This document shows, in pieces, positions 1-6,610 of a DNA stretch of 8,655 nucleotides. The DNA lies in assembly GCA_900767695.1 (NCBI GenBank), contig CAAGAC010000042.1, positions 1 to 8,655 on the forward strand, written 5' to 3'. Below the pieces are notes generated by a model that saw only the letters and a list, made by a program, of their open reading frames with translations, made no database searches and was not told where the DNA came from. The DNA comes from an uncultured Succinivibrio sp. GTDB lineage: Bacteria; Pseudomonadota; Gammaproteobacteria; Enterobacterales; Succinivibrionaceae. The translations under genes were made by a program, and so were the position numbers. Within the stretch, counting starts at the first letter, position 1; each line of letters opens with the position of its first letter.

Positions 1-35
1 ATGGAAACCCCCTGCTGCCTACGCAGCTGAATATG

Positions 36-63
36 AAAGCGCCCGCCGGGTGGCGGGCGCTTT
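36..63 (+). terminator. Hairpin, probable terminator of a gene off the left edge
   Basis: A perfect 12-bp inverted repeat has arms at 36-47 and 52-63 and a 4-nt GGGT loop. The arms are GC-rich in the middle, with AAA at the outer left end and TTT at the outer right end, so it could act on either strand. The T tract is short (three T, then GGG), so intrinsic termination is plausible but not strong. A TGA at 28-30 in one frame would fit a plus-strand gene ending just before it, but 30 bases are too few to identify that gene. Confidence 0.6.
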
Positions 64-218
64 GGGAAAAGCTTAAACTCAAAAAACGAAGTGTCTAAAC
101 TTTACGGGTCAGTCTACTGGCGCCCCTTTTTCTTAGGGGCCTAAGAGAGCAGAAGCAGTTTTTTAAAAAAAATGTTGTCAATCTGTCGCACTAGCTAATT
201 TGAAAACCCCGGGAGCTC

Positions 219-260
219 AAAAAACTGATGCGGCAGGGCTTCAAGCCTCTGCCGCATCAG
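219..260 (-). terminator. Rho-independent terminator of the yggS-proC/yggT operon
   Basis: Read on the minus strand, this is a 12-bp perfect stem (arms 249-260 and 225-236) topped by a one-base bulge, three more pairs and a 5-nt loop. It is followed directly by six T (the A run at 219-224 on the plus strand). It lies about 75 bases beyond the yggT stop codon, in the right orientation. This is a textbook intrinsic terminator. Confidence 0.9.
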
Positions 261-334
261 CCTTGGTTCAAAACGGGGGAGGGCAGGGACAGGAAGGCCC
301 CGCAACGCGGGGCATTCGCAGGGCGCGGCGCGCC

Positions 335-880
335 CTACATGATGTACCAGATGCTGCCCAGGAGCCTTCCGAGTAGGCTGTTGACCGCGAAGAGGGCGAT
401 CATGATGAGCATCAGCGAGATGTCTATCATGCCGATGGGCGGAATAATCTTCTGGATCGGGGAGACCAGGGGCGAGGTGATCTGGGCGCAGAGGTAGCTC
501 ACGCCCCTCGTCGAGGGCAGCCAGGAGGTGAGGGCCTCCACGAGCAGCAGCGCCAGGAAGAGGTAGCCGAAGCACTTGACGCACATGATCACCGCGAAGA
601 TCGGGATGTAGGCGATGATGCCAGCGGCAAATCCCCCGTTGAGCACGAAGAGCATCACCGCCCAGAACACCAGCGCGAAGATGAGCGAGACCAGCGCCCC
701 GGCGTAGAAGAACCCGCCCAGGTGCGACTGGCGGAAGGGTGTGATCCCGATGACGGGCTGCGTCACGCGGGCTATGGCCTGGACGAAGGGGTGGTAGTAG
801 TCGGCAGGCGACGACTGCATCATCGAGCGCAGCTCGAAGAGGATCACTATGGCCTCGCCAATGAGTAGCACTAGGTTCAT
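335..880 (-). CDS. yggT: YggT family integral membrane protein
   Basis: This 181-residue inner-membrane protein belongs to the YggT family; E. coli YggT is about 188 residues. It has the duplicated family architecture. Hydrophobic segments lie at about 1-17, 56-80, 88-117 and 151-176. Each half has a Pro-rich loop: the first near residues 31-48 (HPF...TQPVIGITPF), the second near 137-153 (SPLVSPIQKIIPPIGMID), which carries the P-P-G-x-x-D signature. The molecular function is not established; family members have been linked to osmotic or ion tolerance and to membrane-protein complexes, and nothing here decides between these. The ATG at 878-880 is preceded by GGAAGGA (plus-strand 888-894) with a 7-base spacer, a strong ribosome site. 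The gene starts 32 bases after the YggS-ProC stop, so the two are almost certainly co-transcribed, matching the yggS-proC-yggT order known in gammaproteobacteria. Confidence 0.93.
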   Translation of the reverse strand: MNLVLLIGEAIVILFELRSMMQSSPADYYHPFVQAIARVTQPVIGITPFRQSHLGGFFYAGALVSLIFALVFWAVMLFVLNGGFAAGIIAYIPIFAVIMCVKCFGYLFLALLLVEALTSWLPSTRGVSYLCAQITSPLVSPIQKIIPPIGMIDISLMLIMIALFAVNSLLGRLLGSIWYIM

Positions 881-887
881 GTCAAAG

Positions 888-894
888 TCCTTCC
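888..894 (-). promoter_or_regulatory. Ribosome binding site of yggT
   Basis: On the minus strand this reads GGAAGGA, seven bases before the ATG at 878-880. It fixes the yggT start and lies in the 32-base gap after the YggS-ProC stop codon, so YggT has its own efficient translation start within the operon. Confidence 0.75.
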
Positions 895-912
895 GTAACG
901 GCGCCTTGCGCC

Positions 913-2430
913 TCAGTACATCTTCTCAAACTCGAGCGTGCGCGCAAGGCTCGCGTCGATGACCGAGCGCATCATCTCCTCGAAATGCCCCTCGGTCATC
1001 TTGCACAGGCCCGCGTAGGTGGTGCCGCCCTTGGAGGTCACGGCCTCGCGCAACTGCGCGAGGGTGCGGTCCTGGTTCTTCACGACCATCGCGGCGCTGC
1101 CCGAGACCAGCTGCTCGACCATCGCGCGGGCAGCCTTTTCATCCATGCCGTTGCGCACGGACTCGGCGACCAGCGCCTCCATGAAGCGGTAGACGAAGGC
1201 AGGGCCGCAGCCTGCGACCGCGCCGATGACGTCGAGCTGCTTCTCGTTGCCCTCGATGGTCTGGCCCATGCCCGAGAGGAGGTTCTTGACGAGCCTGACG
1301 TCGTCCTCGGTGGCGCCCTTGCCGCAGCACAGCGCGGTGACGCCCATGCCTATCATCGCCGGGGTGTTCGGCATTATGCGGACGATCCTGTCCGAGCCTG
1401 TGATGCGCTCAAGCGAGGAGAGGCAGAAGCCTGCGGCCATCGAGATCACGAGGCGGCCCTTGAAGTCCACGCCCTTTGCCACGAGATCCTCGAGCACCCC
1501 GGTGAGCACCTGGGGCTTGACGCCGAGGAACACGATGCCGGCGCCATTGGCCGCCGCGGCGTTGTCCGTCGTGATCGAGGCGCCCTCGTCCTTGAAGTGC
1601 TGGAGCTTCTCGATGTGCGGCCCCGAGACCGTGATGTTGCGGGGGCTCACGCTCTTGCGCACGCACTCGAAGATGCAGGATGCCATGTTGCCGCCACCGA
1701 TGAAGGCGACCTTCTTCGAGTCGTCAAGGCGCTGATGGGCGTACTCGCGCGCCCCGAAGATAGCGGTGCCGATGCGCACCTCGGTCGAGCCGTCGGCGAT
1801 GGCGATGTCCATGTCGTGGGTCATGCCCATCGAGAGCACGGCAAGCGACGGGCAGGACTTTTTAAGCTCCTCGAACATCGCCTTGAGCCTCTTGAAGGAG
1901 GCGTCTATCTCATCGCGGTCGGCGGTGTCCTTGGCTACGCCCATGAGGCCGGTGAGCCTGAGGCTGGGCTTGGAGGCGACGAGCCTTGCAAGCTCTGCCA
2001 CGGCCTCGGGCGCGCAGCCCGACTTCTGCTCCTCGCCTGAAATGTTCACCTCGATCATGATCTCAAGGGGCTTCATGCCCTCGGGGCGCTGCTCTGACAG
2101 GCGCTCTGCGATGATCGGGCGGTCCACGCTCTCCACGACGTCGAAGTGCTCGGCGATGAGGCGGGGCTTGTTCTTCTGGATGGGGCCGATGAAGTGCCAG
2201 ATTATGTCCTTGTATCCCTTCTCCCTGAGGTGCTCTATCTTCTCGGAGGCCTCGACGGCGTAGGACTCGCCGAACAGGCGCTCGCCGCACCTGTAGGCCT
2301 CCTCCACCATCTCCGCAGGCTTGGTCTTGGTGACGCACAGCAGCTTCACCTGCTGCTTGGCGCCGGATGCGGAGGCTGCCCGCTCTATCTGGGCGTGCAC
2401 GTGAGAGAGATTGTCAGAAATGCCGGACAT
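913..2430 (-). CDS. Fusion protein: YggS-type PLP-binding protein + pyrroline-5-carboxylate reductase (ProC)
   Basis: One 505-residue frame encodes two proteins that are normally separate. Residues 1-230 are a full YggS/PROSC protein (pyridoxal-5'-phosphate homeostasis; E. coli YggS is 234 residues). The PLP lysine is K35 in LLCVTKTKP, followed by WHFIGPIQKNK (78-88), SMGMTHDM (200-207) and GSTEVRIGTAIFG (214-226). The usual FGEN is FGES here (S56). After a linker of about 8 residues, 239-505 is a full ProC (E. coli 269 residues), which reduces pyrroline-5-carboxylate to proline with NAD(P)H. It has the Rossmann GGGNMA (245-250), GVKP (303-306), MPNTPA (353-358), AVAGCGPAFVY (404-414) and the P5C reductase signature around VTSKGGTT (464-471). 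The junction (about 1714-1740) has no ATG, GTG or TTG in frame, so ProC cannot start separately there. The ATG at 2428-2430 fits the YggS N-terminus, though its Shine-Dalgarno is poor. Both halves keep their key residues and should be active in the cytoplasm. Confidence 0.95.
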   Translation of the reverse strand: MSGISDNLSHVHAQIERAASASGAKQQVKLLCVTKTKPAEMVEEAYRCGERLFGESYAVEASEKIEHLREKGYKDIIWHFIGPIQKNKPRLIAEHFDVVESVDRPIIAERLSEQRPEGMKPLEIMIEVNISGEEQKSGCAPEAVAELARLVASKPSLRLTGLMGVAKDTADRDEIDASFKRLKAMFEELKKSCPSLAVLSMGMTHDMDIAIADGSTEVRIGTAIFGAREYAHQRLDDSKKVAFIGGGNMASCIFECVRKSVSPRNITVSGPHIEKLQHFKDEGASITTDNAAAANGAGIVFLGVKPQVLTGVLEDLVAKGVDFKGRLVISMAAGFCLSSLERITGSDRIVRIMPNTPAMIGMGVTALCCGKGATEDDVRLVKNLLSGMGQTIEGNEKQLDVIGAVAGCGPAFVYRFMEALVAESVRNGMDEKAARAMVEQLVSGSAAMVVKNQDRTLAQLREAVTSKGGTTYAGLCKMTEGHFEEMMRSVIDASLARTLEFEKMY

Positions 2431-2470
2431 GATTTCTAAAACTCGGATTCAAATTGCTGTTGTACAAGAA

Positions 2471-2498
2471 TTTATAAACGCACGGGGCCGGTTTTCAG
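2471..2498 (-). promoter_or_regulatory. Candidate sigma-70 promoter of the yggS-proC/yggT operon
   Basis: On the minus strand a -35-like CTGAAA (2493-2498) and a -10 TATAAA (2471-2476) are separated by 16 bases. Transcription would start near 2464, leaving a leader of about 34 bases before the ATG at 2430. The surrounding A/T-rich patch stands out from the GC-rich neighbourhood. The promoter is back to back with that of the ferredoxin gene. It is assigned by consensus only. Confidence 0.5.
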
Positions 2499-2512
2499 CG
2501 CCCTTTGCGGCG

Positions 2513-2541
2513 GTGAAAAGGCCAATGCCTTAATATACAAT
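2513..2541 (+). promoter_or_regulatory. Candidate sigma-70 promoter of the ferredoxin gene
   Basis: A -35-like GTGAAA (2513-2518, four of six consensus bases) and a -10 TACAAT (2536-2541, five of six) are 17 bases apart. The predicted start near 2548 puts the GC-rich hairpins of 2549-2580 at the very 5' end of the transcript and gives a leader of about 85 bases. Consensus match only; no activator or regulator site could be identified. Confidence 0.5.
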
Positions 2542-2548
2542 ACAACGC

Positions 2549-2580
2549 CGGCGCCGCGAGGCGCCGCGCCGCCGCGGCGC
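2549..2580 (+). promoter_or_regulatory. GC-rich leader with two mutually exclusive hairpins
   Basis: The 8-mer GCGCCGCG occurs twice (2551-2558 and 2561-2568), and its reverse complement follows at 2573-2580. One fold pairs 2549-2555 with 2560-2566 around a GCGA tetraloop (7 bp). The other pairs 2561-2568 with 2573-2580 around a 4-nt loop (8 bp). They share bases 2561-2566, so only one can form at a time. There is no T run behind either, so neither is an intrinsic terminator. A role in mRNA stability or translation is possible; simple GC-rich low complexity is the alternative. Confidence 0.4.
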
Positions 2581-2632
2581 AAGCCAGGGCGGCGGCGAAG
2601 GCACAAGTACGAGGGAGAAGAGGGAGGCCCTG

Positions 2633-2824
2633 ATGTTCGTAATAGACAAAGAAATATGCACTGACTGCGGGGACTGCATCGACGCCTGCCCTTGCGGCAG
2701 CATCAGCGAGGTGGACGGCCACTGCGTCATCGATCCCGAGACCTGCGCCGAGTGCGGAGCCTGCGAGGACGTCTGCGAGAACGGCGCCATCAGCGAGCAG
2801 GAGATCCCCTCGAAGCAGGTCTGA
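2633..2824 (+). CDS. Small 2x[4Fe-4S] ferredoxin
   Basis: This 63-residue soluble electron carrier is of the bacterial or clostridial two-cluster type. Two CxxCxxCxxxC motifs are visible: C9, C12, C15, C19 and C38, C41, C44, C48. As in this family, the fourth cysteine of each set is expected to ligate the other cluster. The internal repeat is plain, with GSI/GAI after each motif. The usual Pro after the fourth cysteine is present in the first motif (CP) but is Glu in the second (CEN). Two extra cysteines, C21 and C31, are not needed for the clusters. The ATG has AGGGAGG (2621-2627) five bases upstream, an excellent ribosome site. The gene stands alone, divergent from yggS-proC and convergent with the channel gene, with its own promoter and terminator, so its redox partner cannot be read from the context. 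An anaerobic or low-potential role is inferred from the family. Confidence 0.93.
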   Translation: MFVIDKEICTDCGDCIDACPCGSISEVDGHCVIDPETCAECGACEDVCENGAISEQEIPSKQV

Positions 2825-2845
2825 GCGCGCCAGGCCCTGATGCAG

Positions 2846-2882
2846 GAAAGCCCCGATCCGGATGATCCGGATCGGGGCTTTC
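2846..2882. terminator. Bidirectional hairpin terminator between the ferredoxin and channel genes
   Basis: A perfect 17-bp inverted repeat has arms at 2846-2862 and 2866-2882 and only three bases (TGA) between them. It has a GC-rich core (GCCCCGATCCGG) and ends in CTTTC on either strand. It sits 22 bases after the ferredoxin stop and 28 bases from the stop of the convergent channel gene, so it most likely ends both transcripts. The T tract is short on both sides and lies inside the stem. Confidence 0.85.
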
Positions 2883-2910
2883 AATTGTCAGGGCCGAAAT
2901 CCCGGGACTG

Positions 2911-5900
2911 TCAGTCCCTGCCTGCGGTGAGCAGGCCGTTCTTCGCAGAAGCCTCGGAGCCGTCCTGCGCCGTGGCGGCGGACTGCGCCTTGTCCGCCGC
3001 AGCGCCGCTGCGCAGCAGGCCCTTCTTCAGGGTGTCGATGAACTCGCCCTGCTCCATGTTCTTGATGTTGACGTCCATCTGGTTGAACGGGATCTCGATG
3101 CCGTTCTCGCCAAAGACCTTCAGCGTCTGCGAGCAGAGGTAGTCGTAGGTGAGCTTGCGGTTGCCAATCTCGGTGACGTAGACCTCGCAGGAGATGGTCA
3201 CGGCGCTGTCGTCGAGCGACTGGACGTAGACGAGCGGGGTCATGCCCTTTGCAAGGTAGCGGCACTTTGCGAGGATCTGGCGCAGCAGGCGCTTGGCCTT
3301 CTCCACGTCCGAGCTGTAGCCCACGCCCACGTTGAAGGTGATCATCGTGACGGTGTTGGTCAGCGACCAGTTGGTGAGCGCCGAGGTGATGAACTCGCGG
3401 TTGGGGATCATGACCTCCTTGTTCTCGAACGAGATGATCGTGGTCGAGCGGATGCGGATCTTGCTGACCTTGCCCGAGAGATCCCCCAGGGTGATGATGT
3501 CGCCCACGCGCAGCTGGCGCTCGAAGAGGATGATGAGGCCGGACACGAAGTTGGCGAAGATCTCCTGGAGGCCAAAGCCTAGGCCGACTGACAGGGCGGC
3601 GACCAGCCACTGCAGGTTCTCCCACTTGATCCCCAGGGCTCCGGCCGCTGCCAGCAGGCCCACCGTGAGGATCGCGTACGAGGTGATGATCTTGACGGTG
3701 TAGCTCGTGCTCCTAAGCTGCGCGCCCTTGGCCTTCCACAGGAAGATCCTCTCAAGCAGCACTGGCAGGTTGCGGTTCAGGAGCACCATTACCGCGATGA
3801 TGAGCAGCGCGAGCAGCACGTCGGCAAGCGTAAGCGCGCTCACCACCGTCTCCTTGCCGCCGATTATCTGGGTGTTCGACCAGAGCCTGACGTTCTTGAG
3901 GTAGCTCAGGGCGCCTGCAAGATCGCTCCACTGGCTGTACATGACCGCCAGCGTCGCGATGATGAGGAAGCCGTTTGCCATCTTGTAGGCCTTGGCGCCG
4001 AGGTTCTCGAGGCCCAGGGTCTCCTTGAAGTAGGCGAGGTTCGATTCGTGCTCGGGATCCTTGTGCTTCTCGCCCTCCTCCCCGTCTGCAAGCTCGATCT
4101 CGTAGGTGCGGCGGCGGAAGCGGGTCTGGAAGACGTACATCGTGCGGCGCACGGTGTTGGCGAGGATCCAGTAGAAGAGCACGGCGTAGCAGGTGTAGGC
4201 GACGCGGTTCACGAGCTTCACGGTCGTGTAGTAGTAGCCGTTGGCCACCGCGATGATGATCCCGGCGGGGATCACCACGAGCGCCAGCGAGATGAGCCAG
4301 ATGAGCGAGGACATGTCGTCGGTGCTGTGCAGCTGGGCCTTGATCCACAGGAAGGCGATCACCATCAGTGCGGCCGAGCAGATCATGGTCAGCAGGTAGC
4401 CCACGATGTCGTCGTAGATCATCGCCGAGTCGGTCTCGGCGGTGTTGGCGACGATGAGGATCGGGATCAGGGCGTACCACACGCGGCTTAGGAGCCTGCG
4501 GTTGTGGCGCAGCACGTCCGGGTTGATGCAGAAGTGGCGCTGGGCAAGCGAGTTGGGCTTCAGGATCTCAAGGAAGAACACGAAGACCATGATGTGCAGG
4601 ATCAGCATCCCGATGACGGACGCCTGCTCCTGCGAGGTGTTCAGGCACAGGCAGATGATCGCCCCGCCGAAGAGCACCCACAGCACGGCCTTGGGGATCA
4701 CCATGAAGATGTTGAGCGCGATGGCCGTCGGCGTCACGAGGATCCCGTCGTCGCGGCGGTCGAGCCTGCCGGCGATGCGGTTGTTGAGCCTCCTGATGTA
4801 GGGCCCGGCAAGGAAGGCTAGAAGCCCGAGCGCCGCGGCGGGCACGCCCAAGGTCAGGAAGGTGTGCAGGGTGTCGGCGCGGAACTGCGGGGTCTTGAGC
4901 TTTGAGGAGAACTGCGAGAATTCGTGGATGAAGCTAGGCACGAAGGTGAGCAGGAACTCGCGGCCCAGGGGCTGGTTGCTCTTTAGCCAGAAGAGGTTCT
5001 CGGTGACCTTCGTTGCGGTGGCGTCGCGCAGCTGCGTGAACTCCTGGTACTTGACCTTGAGGTTTATTGCCGTGGTCAGCTCCGAGGAGAGCGCCTGGTA
5101 GAGGTCGTTTAAAAGCTCGCGGCGCCTCACGAAGACCGAGATGAGCTCGTCGCGGCAGTCCTTGAGCGAGGGATCCTTGCTGATCGCGCGGTCGGCAAAG
5201 TCGTTGGTGTCGAACATGTCGTCGCGGCGCGAGCGGATGTCGTAGAGCCACAGCGTGAGATTGGGGATGAGCTCGTCGAGCTTCTGGCTGAGCCTGACGT
5301 CGGGCACCTGCGACTGCTGGCGGTTCAAGAGGCGCGAGAGGAGCAGGCTCTTGTCGAGGCCGCTTATCTCGGAATCAATGGAGGTCGACATCTGCTTGAG
5401 GGTCGAGAGGGCCTCCTGCACGTCGTGATCCTCCTTGGAGACCGCGGCGGCCTGCTGGCGGGCCTGGGCGACGTAGGAGAACATCTTGCGGTTGGCGTCG
5501 AGCTCCTTCGCAAGGGCCGGGTACTTCTTGGCGGCCTCGTTTAGGCCCTCCTCGTCGTAGCCGGTGTCGTCGGCCGAGGAGAGCAGCTCGTTCTGGCGGG
5601 TCTGCGCGGCCTCGAGGTACTTCTGGAAGTAGGTGTTCCTGAGGGTGGCGATGCGCACGCGGTAGTTCGCGAGATCCAGAAGCAGGGTGTGGTTCTCAAG
5701 CTGGGCCTGTAGGAACTGGTTCTGCAGTCCCATCGTGTACATGGAGAGGACGCGGTTGCGCACGCCGGGGTTCTTCGGATCGGTCTCCTGGGCGAGCGAG
5801 GCGGTGATCTGCGCGATGTCGGAGTTGTTCTTGCTGATGGTGGTCTGGGCGCGCTCGGGCAGGGTCTGCAGATCGCTGTACTCGGCGGTGGCCGCCGAGA

Positions 5901-6372
5901 GCTCCTGCTGGGCGTCGGCAGAGGAGCTGCGCAGCGAGTCGATGAGCTGGCCGATGTTGTCGGAGGTGTACTTCGCTACCGACGGCACCTCGCCGTACTG
6001 GCGCTCGGCCTTGTAGAGATCCGAGGCGAGCCTGCGCAGCTGCGCCGACGCGCCCGAGACGGTCTTCTTCAAGGCATCTATCTTGCCTTGGACGTCCTGG
6101 AGCGACTGGAGGCCCGACTGCGCGTTGGCAAGCTCGGCCATGCGGTCCTTGCGCTCGTCCTCCTTGAGCGTGGAGTCGTTCTTCAGCGCCTCGCCCGCGT
6201 CCTGAAGCTCCTGGGCGGTGGGAAGGGCCACGTCGCCGATGTCGGTTGCGACCGTGATGCTCTTCGACGCCTGCTGCTGGGCGGCGGTGGCCTTGGCCTG
6301 GGCTGCGATGGACTGGAGCGGAAGCGCGGCTGCCAGAATGGCGGCGGCGCAGATGGCGAGCTTTCTGAACAT
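2911..6372 (-). CDS. MscK/MscM-type large mechanosensitive channel
   Basis: An 1153-residue inner-membrane channel of the MscS superfamily (E. coli MscK 1120, MscM 1107). These open under membrane tension to release solutes at hypo-osmotic shock. Residues 1 to about 25 form a signal peptide (MFRK, hydrophobic core, AQA). About 27-495 is a large Gln/Ala-rich, coiled-coil periplasmic domain. From about 501 to 948 I count some eleven hydrophobic segments. The MscS core at about 915-1105 has the pore-lining helix with SVGLGFGLQEIFANFVSG (928-945), then FER, VGDIITLGDLSGKVSKI and IPN. A low-complexity hydrophilic tail of about 48 residues follows. The frame stays open to an ATG at 6481-6483, but I choose 6370-6372: it begins the signal peptide, has AGGA (6383-6386) ten bases upstream, and lies just below a perfect -10 box that the longer start would contain. 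K+-dependent MscK and MscM cannot be separated by eye, so no symbol is given. Confidence 0.92.
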   Translation of the reverse strand: MFRKLAICAAAILAAALPLQSIAAQAKATAAQQQASKSITVATDIGDVALPTAQELQDAGEALKNDSTLKEDERKDRMAELANAQSGLQSLQDVQGKIDALKKTVSGASAQLRRLASDLYKAERQYGEVPSVAKYTSDNIGQLIDSLRSSSADAQQELSAATAEYSDLQTLPERAQTTISKNNSDIAQITASLAQETDPKNPGVRNRVLSMYTMGLQNQFLQAQLENHTLLLDLANYRVRIATLRNTYFQKYLEAAQTRQNELLSSADDTGYDEEGLNEAAKKYPALAKELDANRKMFSYVAQARQQAAAVSKEDHDVQEALSTLKQMSTSIDSEISGLDKSLLLSRLLNRQQSQVPDVRLSQKLDELIPNLTLWLYDIRSRRDDMFDTNDFADRAISKDPSLKDCRDELISVFVRRRELLNDLYQALSSELTTAINLKVKYQEFTQLRDATATKVTENLFWLKSNQPLGREFLLTFVPSFIHEFSQFSSKLKTPQFRADTLHTFLTLGVPAAALGLLAFLAGPYIRRLNNRIAGRLDRRDDGILVTPTAIALNIFMVIPKAVLWVLFGGAIICLCLNTSQEQASVIGMLILHIMVFVFFLEILKPNSLAQRHFCINPDVLRHNRRLLSRVWYALIPILIVANTAETDSAMIYDDIVGYLLTMICSAALMVIAFLWIKAQLHSTDDMSSLIWLISLALVVIPAGIIIAVANGYYYTTVKLVNRVAYTCYAVLFYWILANTVRRTMYVFQTRFRRRTYEIELADGEEGEKHKDPEHESNLAYFKETLGLENLGAKAYKMANGFLIIATLAVMYSQWSDLAGALSYLKNVRLWSNTQIIGGKETVVSALTLADVLLALLIIAVMVLLNRNLPVLLERIFLWKAKGAQLRSTSYTVKIITSYAILTVGLLAAAGALGIKWENLQWLVAALSVGLGFGLQEIFANFVSGLIILFERQLRVGDIITLGDLSGKVSKIRIRSTTIISFENKEVMIPNREFITSALTNWSLTNTVTMITFNVGVGYSSDVEKAKRLLRQILAKCRYLAKGMTPLVYVQSLDDSAVTISCEVYVTEIGNRKLTYDYLCSQTLKVFGENGIEIPFNQMDVNIKNMEQGEFIDTLKKGLLRSGAAADKAQSAATAQDGSEASAKNGLLTAGRD

Positions 6373-6412
6373 GGAATGCCGATCCTGCGCAAAGAATCTA
6401 GAAGACGGTGCA

Positions 6413-6418
6413 ATTATA
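6413..6418 (-). promoter_or_regulatory. Candidate -10 box of the channel gene
   Basis: On the minus strand this reads TATAAT, a perfect -10 element in an A/T island inside very GC-rich DNA. The expected -35 position (about 6436-6441) has no match to TTGACA, so the promoter may be weak or activator-dependent. Transcription would start near 6406, about 34 bases before the ATG at 6372. This supports the shorter start chosen for the channel protein. Confidence 0.5.
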
Positions 6419-6505
6419 TAGGAAAGCGCGGGCGCGGCGGCCGCGCCCCGCTCCGCCGCGCGGCATCGCGGGGTAGCCTCCATGGCGGGGCGGCCGCCGC
6501 CCTGA

Positions 6506-6514
6506 TGCTATAAT
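6506..6514 (+). promoter_or_regulatory. Extended -10 promoter, vegetative, upstream of rpoE
   Basis: TGCTATAAT is a perfect extended -10 element (TGnTATAAT). The region 17 bases upstream (6486-6491) does not resemble TTGACA, as is common for extended -10 promoters. Transcription would start near 6521, giving a leader of about 113 bases before the rpoE ATG. It would provide a basal, sigma-E-independent supply of the operon, as the distal promoters do in E. coli. Confidence 0.55.
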
Positions 6515-6582
6515 TTGAGTTTCCCGCCGCCGCCGCGGCAGGGTGCGGCTGCGCCCCTGCAGCCTCCTTTGAAAAAAACTTT

Positions 6583-6610
6583 GAACTTTCCGCGAGACCC
6601 GCGGTCGAAA
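6583..6610 (+). promoter_or_regulatory. Sigma-E-type autoregulatory promoter of rpoE
   Basis: GAACTT (6583-6588) and TCGAAA (6605-6610) are separated by exactly 16 bases, the arrangement of sigma-E promoters (-35 GAACTT, -10 TC(T/A)(G/A)A). The bases before each box (TTGAACTT and GGTC) also match sigma-E promoters such as E. coli rpoH P3. The predicted start near 6616-6618 is only about 17 bases before the rpoE ATG. In E. coli the proximal rpoE promoter is likewise sigma-E-dependent. A 5-bp inverted repeat (6590-6594 with 6600-6604) lies within the spacer. Confidence 0.75.

Larger units (their letters stand above)
31..334. other. Intergenic region without a supportable gene
   Basis: No convincing coding sequence lies in these roughly 300 bases. 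They hold a perfect hairpin at 36-63 and a small hairpin at 122-140 (6-bp arms, T-rich 7-nt loop). An overlapping inverted repeat has arms at 132-137 and 140-145. A run of six T and eight A lies at 159-172, and the yggT terminator at 219-260. A further 7-bp hairpin at 297-313 (3-nt loop) sits just after the yggT stop codon and has no T tract. The middle part (64-200) is much more A/T-rich than the flanking genes. I see no tRNA-like cloverleaf and no good sigma-70 promoter in it. Confidence 0.6.

Noticed and set aside
1..30. Possible 3' end of a plus-strand gene stopping at TGA 28-30
   Set aside because: All three frames are open for most of these bases, and ten codons cannot show coding. It is mentioned only as context for the hairpin at 36-63.
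91..144. GTG-started mini frame of 17 codons, possibly a leader peptide
   Set aside because: There is no Shine-Dalgarno, and no gene downstream on that strand that it could control.
297..313. GC-rich 7-bp hairpin after yggT as a terminator
   Set aside because: No T run follows on the minus strand; the hairpin at 219-260 is a far better terminator.
985..2040. Long plus-strand open frame (351 codons) antisense to the yggS-proC fusion
   Set aside because: It is a mirror of a GC-rich gene with strong codon bias; its product is Ala/His/Leu/Arg-rich with no recognisable domain, while the opposite strand has two complete enzyme signatures.
2495..2884. Minus-strand open frames opposite the ferredoxin gene
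   Set aside because: They are Ala/Arg-rich shadows that run through the divergent promoters and the terminator stem; the plus strand has perfect ferredoxin motifs and a strong ribosome site.
6373..6483. N-terminal extension of the channel protein to the ATG at 6483
   Set aside because: It would precede the signal peptide and overlap the likely promoter.
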